Assembly (NCBI GenBank): GCA_023052935.1
Contig: CM041295.1
Span: 17,670,880 to 17,734,879, forward strand
Direction of reading: 5' to 3'
Source: Piezodorus guildinii
Taxonomy: Eukaryota > Arthropoda > Insecta > Hemiptera > Pentatomidae
Length of the DNA stretch: 64,000 bases
The translations under genes were made by a program, and so were the position numbers. The stretch's first letter is position 1, and each line of letters begins with the position of its first letter. The notes beneath the pieces are model-generated. The model was not told the DNA's origin. It saw nothing but the letters and a program-made list of their open reading frames with translations, and made no database searches. Below are positions 21,883 to 31,189 of this stretch, in pieces.

Positions 21883-23120
21883 TAAGTTTTTTTAGTTTTC
21901 CGGTTTCCCTGTTTTTTGTTATTAACGACAGTAAATTCTCTCTCAGTGCTCTCGTCTACAGTCATCGATGTACCTTCGGCCTTATCAGATGGTGGAAGTG
22001 GAGGGGGGCCGTCGCTCCTATACTTGGAACTACTAGGTGTAGGCTCGGCCGGTAGGTTCGCTAGCGGCGCGTCCGCTGGGAGAGTGGGGAGGAGGGGAGG
22101 AGGATTAGGAGGGAGGGGAGGAGGGGAGGGAGTGGGATTAGGGGGGAGGTGAGTTTCGGGATTTGCTAAAGTATTTTGGTTTTCAATGTTGTTTTCTCCA
22201 ATGATATCTAATGAAACGGTTTGAATGCCGATATCTTTTTTTTCCGTGTTGTAAGATTTTGTTTTCGCAATTTCAGAAAATGATTTTTTAAATGTTGATG
22301 GATTTTGTTCTTTGTATATTTTTTTTGCTTCATTTAGGGATATTTTATTAACAGATTGAATCGATTTGATTTCTTTTTCCATAATGAAAATAGGACACGT
22401 ACGGTCTAACGCATGGTGCTCTCCGTAACAGTTGGCACACCTGGGCGGCCGCGTGCACTTAACATCTCCGTGTTTGTTTTCCCCGCATTGTATACATTTA
22501 GGCGTTTGCTTGCAATCCCTAGTAGGATGATTGAAACCTAAACAATTGAAACATCTGTATGGTGGGGGATTATAATGGAGTACTTTGACCGTATAATAGC
22601 CTATTTTTAATTCTTCAGGGATTCTCGGTGATGGGAATGTTATGATGTAAGAGTTGGTTAATATTTCATTTCCATTCTTTTTAATTTTTATTCTTGTTAT
22701 ATCCGTTATTTCAGTAGATAATTCGTTTTTAATTTCTTCAATTTCAAGAAATTGAAGGTCATGACATCTAATCACACCTTTGCTAAAATTCAAAGTATTA
22801 TGGGGGGTTACCTGTATGGGAAACTGGCCCCCGAAGTTTTTACATTTCAATAACTCTTCCGATTGTTTCCCACTTTTTGTTTCAATAAGTAGTGTCCCAT
22901 TTTTTAGTTTTTTAATCATTTTTAAGTCACCTACCAAATTTGATAGAAATTTATTAATAAAGAACGGGGATACTTTTTGAAAATTTTGTTCATCCTCTCT
23001 TTCTAAAATTAGAAAGGAGGGACAAATTTGAGAATTCGCATTCTCGGGTATTAATTTAATTCTCCCTCGCGGTCTTTTTCGTTTAGCCTTTGGGCTATTA
23101 AGATCTATGGGATCACCCAT
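21882..23120 (-). CDS. LINE ORF1, gag-like nucleic-acid-binding protein
   Basis: 412 residues. A basic N-terminus (KAKRKRPRGR at 11-20) is followed by an RRM/PRE-like region to about 185. Then come three zinc knuckles with first cysteines at about C190 (CFNCLGFNHPTRDC), C209 (CIQCGENKHGDVKC) and C228 (CANCYGEHHALDRTC). The C-terminal third is proline-rich (about 325-395) and ends in a basic KKQGNRKTKKT. This is the usual plan of ORF1 in I- and Jockey-type LINEs, whose product packages the element RNA. The start ATG at 23120 gives the normal length. The stop is fused with the start of the middle ORF in TAATGA, suggesting coupled translation. No frame damage is visible. Confidence 0.88.
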   Translation of the reverse strand: MGDPIDLNSPKAKRKRPRGRIKLIPENANSQICPSFLILEREDEQNFQKVSPFFINKFLSNLVGDLKMIKKLKNGTLLIETKSGKQSEELLKCKNFGGQFPIQVTPHNTLNFSKGVIRCHDLQFLEIEEIKNELSTEITDITRIKIKKNGNEILTNSYIITFPSPRIPEELKIGYYTVKVLHYNPPPYRCFNCLGFNHPTRDCKQTPKCIQCGENKHGDVKCTRPPRCANCYGEHHALDRTCPIFIMEKEIKSIQSVNKISLNEAKKIYKEQNPSTFKKSFSEIAKTKSYNTEKKDIGIQTVSLDIIGENNIENQNTLANPETHLPPNPTPSPPPLPPNPPPLLPTLPADAPLANLPAEPTPSSSKYRSDGPPPLPPSDKAEGTSMTVDESTEREFTVVNNKKQGNRKTKKT

Positions 23121-23590
23121 AGAAAAAGTAAGTAATATGTAATTGAAAACTAAAAGAAACTATCACTCACACAAAAATAAAATAAAATAAAAATAATAAT
23201 AGTAAAAGAGAAATGAAGAATAGAGAAAAGAAATATATAATTATCCTTATAATTCGTAAAAAGAAAATCTAATTTAAAGAAAACATAGAAATAGAAGAAA
23301 AGAAGAAAGAAAGTTTTAGTCTTATCTGAAACTCGAGCTCCACGTCTTCTCTCTTCCAATGCTGAAACCAGACTCCCCAATGAAATAAAATAGCAGTATA
23401 TTGTAAATGCAACAATCCAATTTATTTTTAATTGGCTAACATTTGCATGAAAAAATATTTTTTGAAATTCTTTTGAAAAACTCATATCATATTGTTTTTT
23501 TCGTGAAAATTGGTTGAGCTGTTGCGAAGAAAAAAGTATATTTTGTTTTTCTTTCTCCCTCATAATTTCCCTCCCATTAGGATTAAGAGA
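23121..23590 (-). other. Probable 5' leader of the I-clade LINE
   Basis: Non-coding AT-rich sequence directly upstream of ORF1. A 137-codon frame (23150-23563) has no recognisable motif. An internal promoter would be expected here from the family, but I see no definable motif. Confidence 0.45.
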
Positions 23591-23599
23591 TTAAAACTT

Positions 23600-23790
23600 T
23601 GCCAAAGTGGTTTCTCATAGGTGTGAATCAATGGTATAAATTTGGTTCTGAAATACCTCGGGCAGATTTCACATGCTTATTCGGCTATTCTCTTTGGTAC
23701 AAAAGAAATGATCGTGATCCAGGCCAAATTACCTCCTTGCACAATCGTTGGTATGGAAAGAGAAATATTGATGTAGTGAAAGACCATTCA
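23600..23790 (+). mobile_element. Possible highly diverged SINE-A body
   Basis: cgtgatccaggccaaatta and cctccttgcaca at 23710-23745 follow SINE-A (gcgtgatctcggccaaatca, cctcattgcacg) in order. The rest is poorly matched, so it is a weak call. Confidence 0.4.
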
Positions 23791-23799
23791 TGGGTTTTT

Positions 23800-24330
23800 T
23801 TGATGTTTTTTTTATTATTATTATAAACATAATAAATAGAATAGAAAGAATTTTTATTTATCAAATGTACAATGGACATAATATAATATAAAGTTGTTCA
23901 AGCATTAGCTTTTTTAATTAAACTTACAAATTTGAAATTGTTTCAATTTAAATACATAAATTAATTTATATTAATCAGGGGAAAAAATAAAACAAAAAAA
24001 ACCCACATTTTATACAAAATTAAAATAAAAACTTAAATTTATGAATACAAAGCAATAGTGTTACATGATATAAATGAAGTTAAAAGAAAACCAACATTAA
24101 TTAGTAAACAAAAAGTTCCAGAACTATACTGCTAAAATTAAATCAGAATAACATTAAAAAATAAATATAAATTACAACAAACTTAAAGTAGCACACGTTT
24201 CAATCTTTTGTGCTTATAATTTTTGCATCACGAATCATCTTGCGCATAGCTAACTAATGTGCTTATATGCTCGTGGGAGCTGCTGTGGTAAAAATTATAA
24301 AAATAGATAGTATTATAACAAATTTTTGGA
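23800..24330. other. Unassigned AT-rich DNA
   Basis: No gene or shared repeat seen. Confidence 0.6.
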
Positions 24331-24620
24331 AAAGGTGTTACCTGTAGCAGGGTGGCTAGCAACAGCTTCCTATGCCAAAGGTCCCGGGTCGAAACCCGCA
24401 GGTGGCCCTAGGATTTTTTAATTGGATTAAAATATCCTTAGTTATGCTGTCCTTCGGGGGGAAATTAAAAAGTGGTTACGAGTCTGTGCGATGTCAGGTA
24501 CTTGTTAAAGATCCCTATCCTAATTATACCTTGATAGGCAAAATTTAGGACTCCCACTGTAGCATCGTCCGATTAACCACAGCAGCATAAAGGGACGTTA
24601 AATAAACAAACAAATATATG
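24331..24620 (+). mobile_element. SINE-B, most complete copy
   Basis: The tRNA-like head has gtcccgggtcgaaaccc as B-box region. It is followed by ggtggccctaggatttttt, gctgtccttcgggg, ctgtgcgatgtcaggtact, gttaaagatccctatc, ggcaaaatttagga, gtagcatcgtccgattaac and cagcagcataaagggacgtt. Other copies are at 5655, 11545, 29468, 29661 (minus), 34605 (minus) and 39553. Confidence 0.82.
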
Positions 24621-24723
24621 TTATTGGTAAAGTGGAAGGCTTTAATAGTTAAATGTGCAAGTTATATTCTTCCATTTAGAACGCAAGATTTTTGGAACAA
24701 TATTACGAACCGAACTGTAACTA

Positions 24724-25534
24724 TTGGGTTGTGTCACATGAAATGTCCCTCAATGAAATGTTACTCAAAGTATTTACCTTCTTTTTCTACACATTTTTAC
24801 AACGTGACACCAACTTTTTTATCCCCGAACTGAAAACTCGGAGCTTTGAAGAGAAACAAAATCTGAAGACGCACTTTTCACGTGATCATCATTTTCAAAA
24901 AGTTTTCTTATGACGAAGTAGTTTAAATTCCTGAACAGGTCGGAGACAAGTCGGGAGAATATGGTGGGTGCGGAAGAACTTTGTAGCCCAGTTCTTTCAA
25001 TTTTTGCACGGTATGTTATGAATCATGGGGTCTTGCTGCCGCTCAGTGAGATCATGTGGTACCCATGTATCGAGCTTTTTTACGTTCCCAATACACTTTA
25101 AATGTCTGGAAACGGTAGATGCACTTGCATTTAGTTGTACTGAGACTCCTTTAACTGTTTGGTAGGGGTTTCCTTCTACTGTATGCTTGAGGACATCGTT
25201 GTCTATTACGGACGGAGGTCTTCCTCGGGGCAAGTTTTCCAAGTCCGCATCCCCAGCTGAAAACTTAGCAAACCAACGGCGAATGGTCCGTTCATTAACA
25301 CTCACTTCCTCAAACGCTTTGCAAATATTTCTGCGTGTTTCCAGGTTCATATTTCGAGGTATAATAAAAAGTGGGTAATTGATTGGGAAGCTAATGTTTA
25401 TAATACGAAGGTAGAGGATCAGTAACTGTTTACTTTAAATATGTAAACATTCGGAAGAAAACAACACAGACCTACAAAATCCTTTATGCATTTCAGAAAC
25501 TATAAAAACGGACATTTCATGTGAAACAACTCAA
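24724..25534 (-). mobile_element. Mariner B1, internally deleted
   Basis: 811 bp with ends ttgggttgtgtcacatgaaa (from 24724) and its inverted counterpart to 25534. The left flank is TA; the right flank reads GA, probably a mutated TA. The uninterrupted locus at 57690 reads gtaacTAagttgtt where this copy reads gtaacTA-element-GAagttgtt. It belongs to a mariner family different from the one at 2490. Confidence 0.88.
24997..25350 (-). pseudogene. Mariner transposase N-terminus, catalytic core deleted
   Basis: About 100 residues cover the DNA-binding half: an ERTIRRWFAKF helix region, DLENLPRGRPP, the second helix-turn-helix and WVPHDLTER. The frame then crosses a deletion and ends soon after. 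The two acids that should follow are gone; a scrap of the C-terminal LGYEVL...SPDLSP region survives out of frame near 24940-25000. The copy at 61146-62011 has the same deletion. The protein cannot catalyse transposition but could still bind ends. Confidence 0.85.
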
Positions 25535-25761
25535 GAAGTTGTTAATATAAATGTTAAGTTGTCATAAATCTATAAACTAACATTGTGATTACTTATTTCA
25601 AATTTATTACTGTTTTAGATGTTTCACTGTAAACTAAATGGGATTCCTATGGAAAGTTAATTAACCTTTAAAAATTCAATTTAAATAGTTTATTCTAAGT
25701 ATAAAATATTAATAAACCGAATAGGAAAGGAAACTTTGTTATTTCTATAGTTTTTGAATAC

Positions 25762-26323
25762 GGGAGCGGGGTGGTCTAGTGGATAGAGCGCTAGTCTACT
25801 TTGCTCCGGGTCCTGGGTTCGAATCCCGGCTGTGACAGAATATTATTTATTCTTTTATTTCAGCCGGGGGGCGACCCTAGGGTATGGAGACCCTCCTGGG
25901 GCAGATGGGGAAAAAACCTGGCGGCTGAGCGTGATCTCGGCCAAATCACCTCATTGCACGGCCGTTGACCTAGAAACAGTACGAATATGGTCTATAAGTT
26001 TCTTCCGGCAAAATTAATACCATTTCTAACCGAAGATGAGTTAAAGTACTTAAAAGTAAATATTAATGATTGATTTATTTTTTTCACTTACCTATGTATT
26101 AAATATGTAATAGTGATACTACATATACCACTATACATATATATATATAAGACATACCACCCACATACGGGCGCGTAGACCATTTGTTCGACTTGGTAAT
26201 TTGGACTCATGCTATCCAAAAACGTGTATTTAGAAATTTTCATTATCGCAATACTTTCTCTTTCCATATATTTCATATTAGAGGTACAGGTTTTTTTAAA
26301 TTTATTTATTATATTTTTTTTTT
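25762..26323 (+). mobile_element. SINE-A, reference copy with 16-bp target duplication
   Basis: The perfect direct repeat tatagtttttgaatac flanks the element (25746-25761 and 26324-26339). The head (25762-25835) is tRNA-like: A box tggtctagtgg, B box ggttcgaatcc, and a T-arm with matching ccggg/cccgg stem. The acceptor ends do not pair, so it is a SINE head and not a tRNA gene. The body carries gaccctcctggggcaga, aaaacctggcggctgagcg and cctcattgcacggc. A 3' gaggtacagg plus T-rich tail closes it. A W fragment sits inside near the 3' end (26085-26280). Confidence 0.9.
26085..26280. repeat. W family fragments within SINE-A
   Basis: ttcacttacctatgtatt (26085) is the W start in forward orientation, and tcgcaatacttt... 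(26247-26280) is the same start in reverse, so two short W ends face each other. Confidence 0.55.
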
Positions 26324-26409
26324 TATAGTTTTTGAATACACAGATATCAGTCAAGTTTTCTTTATATGTGAAAATTAACTTTTCCGTCATCTGTACTTCA
26401 CTTTAAAAT

Positions 26410-27299
26410 AACAAACAAATGAATTGAGAAAATTTTGATTTATTGAATACTTTACGTTTCTAACTTCTGCCAAGGAATAAATATAATAATGAATGAAACG
26501 TATTTTCTTCCTAATTACACTTTTTATTACAATAAATTAAATAACCCAAGGTGATAATCTCTAAATGGGTCAGAAAGAGATTAAAAAAAAAAAAAAAAAT
26601 GACACTTCTAATTTTACCCGTTTAAATCAGGAGTGGTAATAAATCAATATAATATATTGTATATGAAATATTCCAGGTGAATATAGGACCAGGCTTCCAT
26701 GTACTGGAAATTTAAAAGAGGCAGGGATGTATTGGCTCCTAATGGAAATGTTCACAATGAGATAAAAAAAAAAAAAAAGTCTGAATAAAAACAGCCATAT
26801 TCGGAGCGTACTAGTTTTTTCCCGACCCTTCGTGAACCGGGAAGAATCTGATGAGCAAAAACCTTAAAAAGAAAAAGCGGATTACATGAATGCTAGTGTC
26901 CATGTCTGTCGCGCCCTTCTAAAGGCAAGGCTCTTCTATACAAAAAATCCCATACAATCAATACACAAAAAATAAATCCGGCAGACAGGAGTAAGTAAAG
27001 GGATAGTGTATAGCCCTTTTCCTTTTTCGATCGGAAAAACTTTTTAATATGCAAAATATTTAATATATTATATGCTTTCAATAAAGTTGCACCTCTACGT
27101 TATAAATCATTAATAATATTTATTGAAGGTCAAGTCGCCTTTATAAAGCCTTTTACAAGCTTGAGTCATATTACTAGGCTACAAGTCAGGAGGTGAGCAA
27201 CTTTTTTTTTTTTTCATCTGATACATTTTTTTTTTTGGGCACAAATTTTTTTTTTTTTTTTTTAGTAACCCTTGTACTAGAAATTATATTTATTTATAT
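26410..27299. other. Unassigned DNA
   Basis: No gene. A-runs at 26583-26599 and 26764-26778, T-runs near 27202-27214 and 27247-27263. No shared repeat family recognised. Confidence 0.55.
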
Positions 27300-27420
27300 C
27301 TCTTTAAGTATAAAATGATAACGCGATTCTTGGTTTCCACGAACCCCAAAACCACGAGACGGATTTTGATACGGTTATCATTATCTTGTTGGGGATAATT
27401 AGTTGAATTACTAGAAGGAT
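27300..27420 (+). repeat. Family Z fragment
   Basis: gcgattcttggtttccacga, gacggattttgatacggtt and the following attatc match the Z start at 55915, 56790 and 57270, and its reverse near 50650-50720. Confidence 0.6.
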
Positions 27421-27851
27421 TTAGTCAGGGTGGCGGTCGATAAATGAAACAATTAGGTAGTTTCAACCATTTTGAATGAAACTGTAACGGATGCACTGTC
27501 AATCAAGACACGGAGGTTACACGACGGTTTTTCTGGTCCTTCAGTGTTGCCAGGTGGAAAGTAATTTAATTATTAATATTAATTTTTTACCTGCAACACT
27601 GAGGTTACCAACCAATTACCTGCATTTTGTGCATCGTGTATACCTTGTTGTTTTGTGGTGATATAGCTAAAAATCTTGTGTGTGTGGACCAAAAAAGCAT
27701 TTCTTTAAATTTTATTTTATTATCAAGAAAAAGTTTGTTTTTTTATTTCCTATTTTTCATAATTTTAATTGTGTTAAAATCGTTCTTTTAGTTAATTAAA
27801 GAAACTTTTATTTTGGAACTTTATTTATTTTATTATTTTCCAATAACCATC
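27421..27851. other. Fold-back arm fragment and unassigned DNA
   Basis: 27400-27480 (aattagttgaattac, gtcagggtggcggtc, aatgaaacaattaggtagtttcaac) matches the arm of the palindrome at 59977-60314 and carries one unit of the minisatellite that follows. 27481-27851 is unassigned; it holds an imperfect inverted repeat around tcagtgttgccaggt / acctgcaacactga. Confidence 0.5.
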
Positions 27852-28319
27852 AAAAACAATTAGGTAGTTTTAACCATTTTCGATGAATGAAACAATTAGG
27901 TAGTTTTAACCGTTTTCGATTAATGAAACAATTAGGTAGTTTCAACCATTTTGAATAAAACAATTAGGTAGTTTCAACCATTTTCGATGAATGAAACAAT
28001 TAGGTAGTTTTAACCATTTTCGATGAATGAAACAATTAGGTAGTTTCAACCATTTTGAATGAAACAATTAGGTAGTTTCAACCATTTTCGATGAATGAAA
28101 CATGTAGGTAGTTTTAACCATTTTCGATAAATGAAACAATTAGGTAGTTTCAACCATTTTGAATGAAACAATTAGGTAGTTTCAACCATTTTCGATGAAT
28201 GAAACATGTAGGTAGTTTCAACCATTTTCGATGAATGAAACAATGAGGTAGTTTCAACAATTTTGAATAAATCAATTAGGTAGATTCAACCATTTTAAAT
28301 GAAACAATTAGGTAGTTTT
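27852..28319. repeat. Minisatellite with 104-bp higher-order period
   Basis: Fourteen units of the type gaaacaattaggtagtttc plus spacer. The distance between successive aggtag anchors is 36, 36, 32 repeated four times, then 32. Four trimers of 104 bp are therefore visible. The second units of the third and fourth trimers share a catgtaggtag variant, which shows that trimers, not single units, were copied. Confidence 0.9.
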
Positions 28320-28756
28320 ATTGTATTAGTCGTATGGCAGATTTCCATAAAACTAAATGATAAGACCGCCAACGTTTGTTGGATTTCGTAAAAAATATCT
28401 AATAGTGCCTTATTACAGTCAACTATAAAAAATTGCTTTAGGTATTACCGATATTGAAGATATCGATGACAAAATTTATATGAAAAGGTCACTGGCAGGA
28501 AGTATCCTTGCGATTGACTGATATACCAAAGCGAAAAGGGAAGGACGGGAATATTTCAGGAAAAAAATCGGAGCTACAATGGCATGACATGCCTCTGGCA
28601 AGTGGAATGGAGAGAAATATTTCAGGGAAAATTGCTAAGGTAGTCTTCTTCCTTACGCGGGCCACTCTGGTCAATTCCAACACCCCTCCCCGCAGGAATT
28701 TCCCGCGCAATTTCGTCATTTTCACGATTCATACAAGGGAATTCCAAATGTGGGAG
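28320..28756. other. Unassigned; GC-richer from about 28500
   Basis: Apparently single-copy sequence. Two aatatttcaggg-like stretches (28550, 28615) are repeated about 65 bp apart. The frames on both strands lack motifs. Confidence 0.5.
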
Positions 28757-28823
28757 AATTTTACTTTCACTTAGCTATAAATTAAATATATAGTAAGGGA
28801 TGGTATTAAGATTTGTTGGGTCC
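28757..28823 (+). repeat. W family 5' end fragment
   Basis: ttttactttcacttagcta and aaatatatagtaaggga match the W start; the match stops at about 28805 and LINE sequence follows. Confidence 0.6.
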
Positions 28824-29121
28824 CATGACCGAACTCTATGCCCAGTCCAAGTGGCCCCTCCCCTACTCACGCAGAAAGTACTTCCTTCCTTCATTTTTCT
28901 ACCTAACAATAAAATCTCAGTATCCTTCCTATATCCACAGCGTTCTTCAATTTAAATCCTCAGTCTGCTTGCTCGGAACAAGATCGCGCCAATCCGATCT
29001 TTATATCCCATTCCACAGAACGAAAGCCTTCCATCGATCCTTTCTTGCCCGTTACACGACATTATGGAATTCCATACCTTCCAATATACGTCGTGCTTCT
29101 TCCATATCCGCATTTAAATAG
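28824..29121 (+). pseudogene. CR1/Jockey-like LINE ORF2 C-terminus
   Basis: The frame gives LLGTRSRQSDLYIPFHRTK, then SFLARYTTLWNSIPSNIR and a final SISAFK. This is the standard C-terminal tail of CR1/Rex/Jockey-type LINE polymerases (basic patch, WNSLP-like motif, SxxxFK). A related fragment lies at 35216-35505, also just after a W 5' end. The upstream domains are missing. Confidence 0.7.
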
Positions 29122-29189
29122 CTCTTTTTCCCATACCTATTATCACAAACAGACGCTTGATAGTTTTTTATTGTAAATTAGATTTTTGA

Positions 29190-29467
29190 AAGAACAGAAA
29201 TATTTTACCACATTAATTTTGACTGTTAATTAGAATTAATTAACCATTTATACTTGTTGGTAATGATAAAACAATTGGTAAAAGTGAAATATGAAAGAAT
29301 TCAATAACCAACTAAACGAGAAAAGAACAGAAATATTTTATTACATTAATTTTTACTGTTTATAAGAAGTAATTAACCATTTATACTTTTATATTTATAT
29401 AAACTTTCATATTTATGCGTTCAGAAAAAAAACTAATTTACTTTATAGAGTACTTTATAGAGTATAT
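29190..29467 (+). repeat. Family V, tandem ~130-bp repeats
   Basis: gaacagaaatattttaccac...actgtt...ttaaccatttatact occurs at about 29192-29270 and again at 29322-29392, preceded each time by an aaaattggtaaaagtgaaa-like stretch. Further V sequence lies at 29936-30046 and 31190-31320, split by the LINE at 30059-31177. Confidence 0.65.
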
Positions 29468-29660
29468 GTAGGGATCACCTTTCGTGTAGCGGTTATGGTC
29501 GCGGGTTCCAAACCAGCAGATGGTCCTAGAATTTTTGAAAGGGAGTAACAAATCCTCAATAATGCCGTCCTTCGGAGAAGACTTAAATGGTAGTCCAGAT
29601 TCTGTGTCTTGATTTAGAAAATTTAGGACAAAAGAAAAATTTGGTTAACCAGGCGATGAT
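29468..29660 (+). mobile_element. SINE-B copy (left member of inverted pair)
   Basis: Starts gtagggatcaccttt, with ggttccaaacc as B box, then tggtcctagaattttt and gccgtccttcgga. The body ends early near gatttagaaaatttagga. Confidence 0.7.
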
Positions 29661-29872
29661 ACAAATTTGGCCTGTCCTTGTTTAATTAGGATCTTTAACG
29701 AGTACCTTAAATCGTAGAGGCTCTGGACAGCCATTTTACGTCCCTTCCGAAGCATAACCAAGGACTTTCAACTCCGCTAAAAAAAAAAAAATCTAGGATC
29801 ATCTGCCAGGTTTGAACATAGAAGTCTGTCATGATATCCACTACACCACTGATGATTCTTTTAACTCGACAA
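29661..29872 (-). mobile_element. SINE-B copy (right member of inverted pair)
   Basis: On the minus strand it reads head (ccaaacctggcag-like), ctaggatttttttt, agtccttggttatgc, gtacctgaat-like, gttaaagatcctaatt, and gcatcgcctggtta. It abuts the forward copy directly, so the pair could fold into a hairpin of some 200 bp per arm. Confidence 0.7.
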
Positions 29873-30058
29873 CTCATAAAGTTGGGTTCAGAAATTTACT
29901 GACAAGGAGAGGATCCCAAATGTGTCTCATCGATTTTTATGAACTTTTTTATGACTAATGATAAAAAATTGGTAAAAATGAAATATGAAAAAAATTAATA
30001 ACCAACTAAACGAGAACATAACAGAAATATATTACCACATTAATTTTTACTGTTTATT

Positions 30059-31177
30059 TTTTTTATTTTTTTTTTTTTTTATTTTATTGAGATATATTAC
30101 AATTTGTTTCTATATGAACATTAGTAATAGTGATATATGAACCCATTCACACAATATATACAATGATAAAGTCAAGTAAATAAAATATAATATATATACA
30201 AAATAAGAAAACAAACAACAACCTATAACTGAGATAAATACAAATAAATGATATATATAGAATTAAATAATAATAAATATAAAAACAAAACAAAACAAAA
30301 CATTAACCTATAATTGAGATAAATAAAAGTTTGCAAATAAACAAACATCATTCAAACAAACATAACTATATACAAAATATACAAGTGCTATAGAGGGACC
30401 CCAGACTGGGCTTTTCCCCCCACTTGTGGAGGAAAAAGCGGAATCCAAAAGATCCTAGACCCTCGCTCTCAGCCGCGTCACTGGTGTGAATCAGTGGAGG
30501 CCGAACTAGGTCGCAATAGCCACAAACATACATTACATGAGTGGAGGATCTGACCAGTGTCAGAACTCCAATTTAAACGTTTACAATACGTCTCGCGGCC
30601 ACTGCCGTTTCAATCTTCGAGGAGGATTGTAGGGATGGGTGGTGCTGGATAGGGATTGTGCTAGAGGGTTAGGATGATGACTAAGGTTCTGATGAAATTT
30701 GGAAAATTTGGATGGTACCAGGTCTAAAATAAACGGAATTTTAAGGTCGTGGTGTAGGGTAGAGTTGGTAACGTAATAAGGAGCATTAACTATTGTTCGG
30801 AGAACTTTGGATTGGAAGGATTGGATGCGTTTGATGTTAGAATGTTTAGCTGCTCCCCACAGTTCAAGTCCGTAGGTCCATATTGGTTTCAGTACTGTCT
30901 TGTATATTAGTAATTTGTTGTCAACTGTAAGATGAGATTTTCTGTTTAGTAGTCTGTATAACTGGCCGAATCTGCGGTTAAGTTCTTTTCTTTTAAGTCT
31001 TGTGTGTGGGTTCCACGTCAGTCTTTTGTCTAGTAAAAAGCCAAGATACCGGACTGTGTCAGAGGAAGGAAGCGGTAGGGAATTGAAATAAACCGTTGGA
31101 CAGGATTTGCGTCGAAGAGTGAATGTGACGTGTGAGCACTTGTTTTCGTTCACCATAATACGCCAAGCGTTACACCA
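30059..31177 (-). mobile_element. Jockey LINE-B, 5'-truncated, with 12-bp target duplication
   Basis: ttactgtttatt stands at 30047-30058 and again at 31178-31189, so the borders are certain to a few bases. On the minus strand the insert contains the end of ORF2, an unusually long 3' UTR (30580-30090) and a poly(A) tail (T-run at 30059-30085). Family V flanks it on both sides. Confidence 0.88.
30581..31156 (-). pseudogene. Jockey LINE ORF2 C-terminal part
   Basis: 191 residues, undamaged within the fragment: thumb and C-terminal region after the reverse transcriptase active site. It includes VRYLGFLLDKRLTWNPH, LLIYKTVLKPIWTYG and ends PPRRLKRQWPRDVL. It is highly similar to the end of the full-length Jockey element at 44578-47261, so the two are closely related families or one family. 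5' truncation removed the endonuclease and catalytic YADD. Confidence 0.88.
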
Positions 31178-31189
31178 TTACTGTTTATT

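Larger units (their letters stand above)
17060..23590 (-). mobile_element. I-clade LINE, near full length, three ORFs
   Basis: In transcript order (minus strand): leader (about 23590-23121), gag-like ORF1 (23120-21882), a middle open frame (21882-20896), ORF2 with endonuclease, reverse transcriptase and RNase H (20903-17216), a 68-bp 3' UTR and an A-rich tail. A C-terminal RNase H together with a gag carrying three CCHC knuckles points to the I group (I/Nimb/LOA-like) and away from Jockey, which lacks RNase H. The 5' limit is approximate because no target-site duplication could be found. Apart from one base in a homopolymer of ORF2 it has no visible damage. Confidence 0.85.
24621..26405 (+). 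repeat. Family Z/Y repeat interrupted by a mariner and a SINE
   Basis: Outer sequence at 24621-24723, 25535-25761 and 26324-26405 is collinear with 57550-58000, which is uninterrupted. Between these blocks lie a mariner (24724-25534) and a SINE-A (25762-26323). The 57.6-kb copy therefore shows both empty sites. Confidence 0.8.

Noticed and set aside
21916..22152. Glycine-rich plus-strand frame
   Set aside because: Antisense of the proline-rich tail of LINE ORF1.
23150..23563. 137-codon minus frame upstream of LINE ORF1
   Set aside because: No motif, low-complexity end, and no stop/start coupling with ORF1 as seen for the middle frame.
25762..25835. Possible tRNA gene
   Set aside because: A and B boxes and T-arm are good but the acceptor ends do not pair, and the same head recurs on long SINE bodies.
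27852..28319. Regular ~36-bp repeats resembling a CRISPR array
   Set aside because: Whole units repeat, with no unique spacers, and the context is an animal genome full of transposons; it is a minisatellite.
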